Source of the DNA: Goniomonas avonlea
Taxonomy: Eukaryota; Cryptophyceae; Goniomonadida; Goniomonadaceae
Assembly: GCA_003573635.1 (NCBI GenBank)
Contig: QUTJ01031771.1
Span: 1 to 18,195 of the forward strand
Direction: 5' to 3'
DNA length: 18,195 nt
How positions within the stretch are numbered: the first letter of the stretch is position 1; every line of letters begins with the position of its first letter. The notes under the pieces are model-generated. The model had not been told where the DNA came from. It did not search any database and saw nothing but the letters and a program-made list of their open reading frames with translations. The position numbers and the translations under genes are program-made. This document shows, in pieces, positions 16,255-18,195 of the stretch.

Positions 16255-17278
16255 TCAGGCATTCTTCATCTCATTGAGGAACTCCTCAATGAGACGATCG
16301 TTAGTTCCCATTCTGAACGCATTATGTGCGCTCAGAACGATACTCCTTCTGTTAGGTGCGGCATCCTTGATGCCGTGTTGGTACTTGAAACTGTTTACCA
16401 ATGCGAAGCTCCCAGCATGCTGCTTGGCTTCGATATTGACGTGTGGCAGCTCCAGAGTCGCATCTCCGAAGGACAGAATACATGCTGGTACCTGCGATCG
16501 AAGTCAGAAAAACATGAAATAGGAAAAATAAAATAAACAAAATCAAACCTGAGGGTTGTCATTGCGATCATAATGCAGCCTTGATATCGGTGTCAGGTTG
16601 ACATCGATATAGGTCCAGCAGCCGCAGATGAGGAATGGCTCGATCTCCGGGTGCCTCCTCACCACCTCCTCCATCTCCGCGATGATGGGGGAATGGACCT
16701 GTGAAACAAGTCAGTCAGTAACACAGCAGTTTCTGGTAAAACTTACCTCTACCAGCCACCGCTTGACATCTCTGAAGATCGGCTCCAGCTCTTGAAGGAG
16801 CCTGCGCCCTGCCTCCGTTTTGTTCATCTGCTTCTTGCTCAGTTTCCGCGAGCCTCCTCGCATAAACCTGCAAGGTGTTAATCAAGAAGACTCAATAAAA
16901 AAAAACTTACTGTACACCCAGTGACGCTGTCTTGCGCTTGTTCCCTGACAAGTGCCCACCGCGTGAGTCACCATGGAGCAGGGTCTTCTCGTCGCATCCT
17001 TCGTCGAGCTCGTCCATGGCTTTCATCGCTGTGGCACCATCAGACGCGGGGAGCTCGAAAAACGAGGGGAGTTCCCAGAGACTGCCAGCGAACGAGGAAC
17101 TGAACTGCGCACGCATGGCAGCCCAGCCAATGGCATCGTCGAAAGACAGTTTATCAACATTGGGCAGTGAGAAGATCGACGACACTCTCCGTCGGAGGAC
17201 TGGTACAAAAAGCGAGTCGGCAGCTCTTCGAAGAGTCTTCTTGACCGGCCATTGCTTCGAAATCTTCACAAGAGCGCT
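16255..17278 (-). CDS. TET/JBP-like 2-oxoglutarate/Fe(II) dioxygenase (four exons seen, 5' end open)
   Basis: Exons are about 17278-16911, 16867-16747, 16698-16549 and 16491-16255 (TGA). Introns are 43, 48 and 57 nt with GTAAGT or GTTTGA donors and CAG acceptors, all in phase. From the GTG codon at 17269 the product is 288 aa. The C-terminal half shows a 2OG-Fe(II) double-stranded beta-helix: WTYIDVNLTPISRLHYDRND with the HxD pair (H202, D204), then CILSFGDATLELPH, then FKYQHGIKDAAPNRRSIVL with the distal His (H249) and an Arg nine residues on for 2-oxoglutarate (R258/R259). N-x-x-x-x-x-R-x-H-x-D-x-x-N is typical of TET/JBP enzymes, which oxidise 5-methylcytosine or thymine in DNA. The N-terminal part (VKKTLRRAADSLFVPV) is basic and unassigned. 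No in-frame ATG precedes it, so an upstream exon, probably spliced at GGTAG (17279), is expected. Confidence 0.8.
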
Positions 17279-18093
17279 ACCGGTAAGTCACAACTTTTGG
17301 GTTCCTGCCGATAGAATAGCCGCGGCCCAAAAAACCTGCCGAAAGAATTCGGAAAAAATCATGCTATATGGTACATACAAGGATAGACAAGAAAGGCAGC
17401 AAGAAATGCCGTTTCCAACTTATCATTGGGCTTATCATTGTTCACAATCTTCGCGGCTCCAGGAGTTGGTGTCACTGACTGTCCACTACGGATTGTGTCC
17501 GAAGTCATTGCAAGTGGAAGGCCATTCACTGCGGGAGCTCCTGCTCGCTCGGCACTACAGCCAGAGCCATAGCGCCGAGTGCGACTCGATCTGTGGCTGC
17601 TCTGCAGCTTCCTAGGTGCTTGATTACTCTCTCTCTCTCTCTCTCGACTCGACTCGGACAGCCGGAGCCATATAGCGCGGCTATTAGCGCCGAGTGTGAC
17701 AGCCGGAGCCATCGCACCCACCTGCAGAGCGGGCCCGGGGCCGAGGCCGAGGGCGCGCTAAGGCTCCAGAATGCGCCGTGGCATGTGGTTTCCGTGCAAC
17801 TTCGGCCTCCCGCCGCGAGCCTTGGGCCGGCAAGCTCAGCCTGGCAGCGTGCACGTGGACCCGGATACTGACACACAGCGCACTGGCAGGCACTGGCAGC
17901 AGTAACCGGATCCGGATACTGACACACTGACAGACAGTAACCGGATCCGGGTACTGACACACAGCACACGGCCGGTGTAGCTCCTATATTTAACCGGCTG
18001 GCAGAAGGGTAGCCACGAGCAGGACTTCCCCTTTCTCGCCCACACATGCGCGAGTAAAGGTTGTTCTAAGACAGCTGAGTTACGCCACGGCTC
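17279..18093. other. 5' region of the dioxygenase gene and repeats
   Basis: A minus-strand open stretch at about 17405-17500 (MTSDTIRSGQSVTPTPGAAK, then IVNNDKPNDKLETAFLAAFL) could be the missing first exon; the join is not proven. ACAGCC(A/G)GAGCCAT recurs at 17557, 17658 and 17699. A CT microsatellite lies at 17624-17644. CCGGATACTGACACAC-like units recur near 17860, 17906 and 17945. CTATATTTAA near 17982 could be a TATA element for transcription in either direction. Confidence 0.4.
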
Positions 18094-18132
18094 CTCCTCT
18101 CTCTAACGCCGTTCGTACGTTAGAGAGAGGAG
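18094..18132. repeat. 15-bp perfect inverted repeat (hairpin, 9-nt loop)
   Basis: CTCCTCTCTCTAACG (18094-18108) and CGTTAGAGAGAGGAG (18118-18132) are perfect reverse complements separated by CCGTTCGTA. An A run follows at once (18133-18139). It may be an RNA hairpin, a cruciform, or the end of a foldback or MITE-like element. Confidence 0.75.
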
Positions 18133-18195
18133 AAAAAACACTAGCGTTGCTCGTTGGGGAACTGCTTTGATTTCGTTCGGGGAAACTTTGGTTAG

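Noticed and set aside
12141-18195. Terminal inverted repeats enclosing the transposase or the pair
   Set aside because: By eye I found no matching inverted sequence or target-site duplication between the left flank (12141-12496) and either 15919-16254 or 17279-18195; a computed self-alignment could still find short ones.

Overview
This is a piece of a eukaryotic nuclear genome, most likely from a unicellular alga or another protist. The species cannot be told from the sequence. Genes are dense and lie on both strands. They are split by very short GT-AG introns, mostly 41-57 nt. Polyadenylation-type signals (AATAAA or ATTAAA) follow several stop codons. The non-coding parts are full of short tandem repeats. 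There is no bacterial-style operon, RNA gene or CRISPR array. Gene models below were built by hand, joining exons where the splice sites, phase and protein family agree.

Layout, left to right. (1) 125-4847, plus: a many-exon gene whose first six exons encode an NT-C2 (EEIG1/EHBP1-type) lipid-binding domain. A long disordered region follows, with a recurring RASV motif and a YGSGATPDMFA duplication. (2) 5354-6730, minus: a gene with a pleckstrin-homology (PH)-like domain and a Ser/Pro-rich tail. (3) 7012-7722, plus, divergent from the PH gene: a complete four-exon gene for a 188-aa protein with a signal peptide, a Cys-rich head, and a tail that looks like the C-terminal winged helix of TFIIF-alpha. 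(4) 7947-12140, minus: exons for a fibronectin-III-like domain, TPR-like helices and a divergent protein kinase; probably one gene, possibly two. (5) 12497-15918, plus: a DDE transposase of a eukaryotic DNA transposon, with its last domain in another frame beyond a CT microsatellite. (6) 16255-17278, minus, convergent with the transposase: a four-exon 2-oxoglutarate/Fe(II) dioxygenase resembling the TET/JBP 5-methyl-pyrimidine oxidases. (7) 17279-18195: repeats and a 15-bp hairpin.

Two things stand out. First, a TET/JBP-like dioxygenase lies next to a DDE transposase. In some fungi and algae TET/JBP genes have expanded alongside DNA transposons, so this pair may be a transposon that carries or exploits a DNA-demethylation enzyme. 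Second, splice junctions in at least two unrelated genes lie inside short tandem duplications, often with a period near 64 bp. One kinase intron begins with the same 15 nt that begin the next exon, and a 21-nt in-frame kinase mini-exon is present in triplicate. This looks like recent intron and exon birth by tandem duplication.
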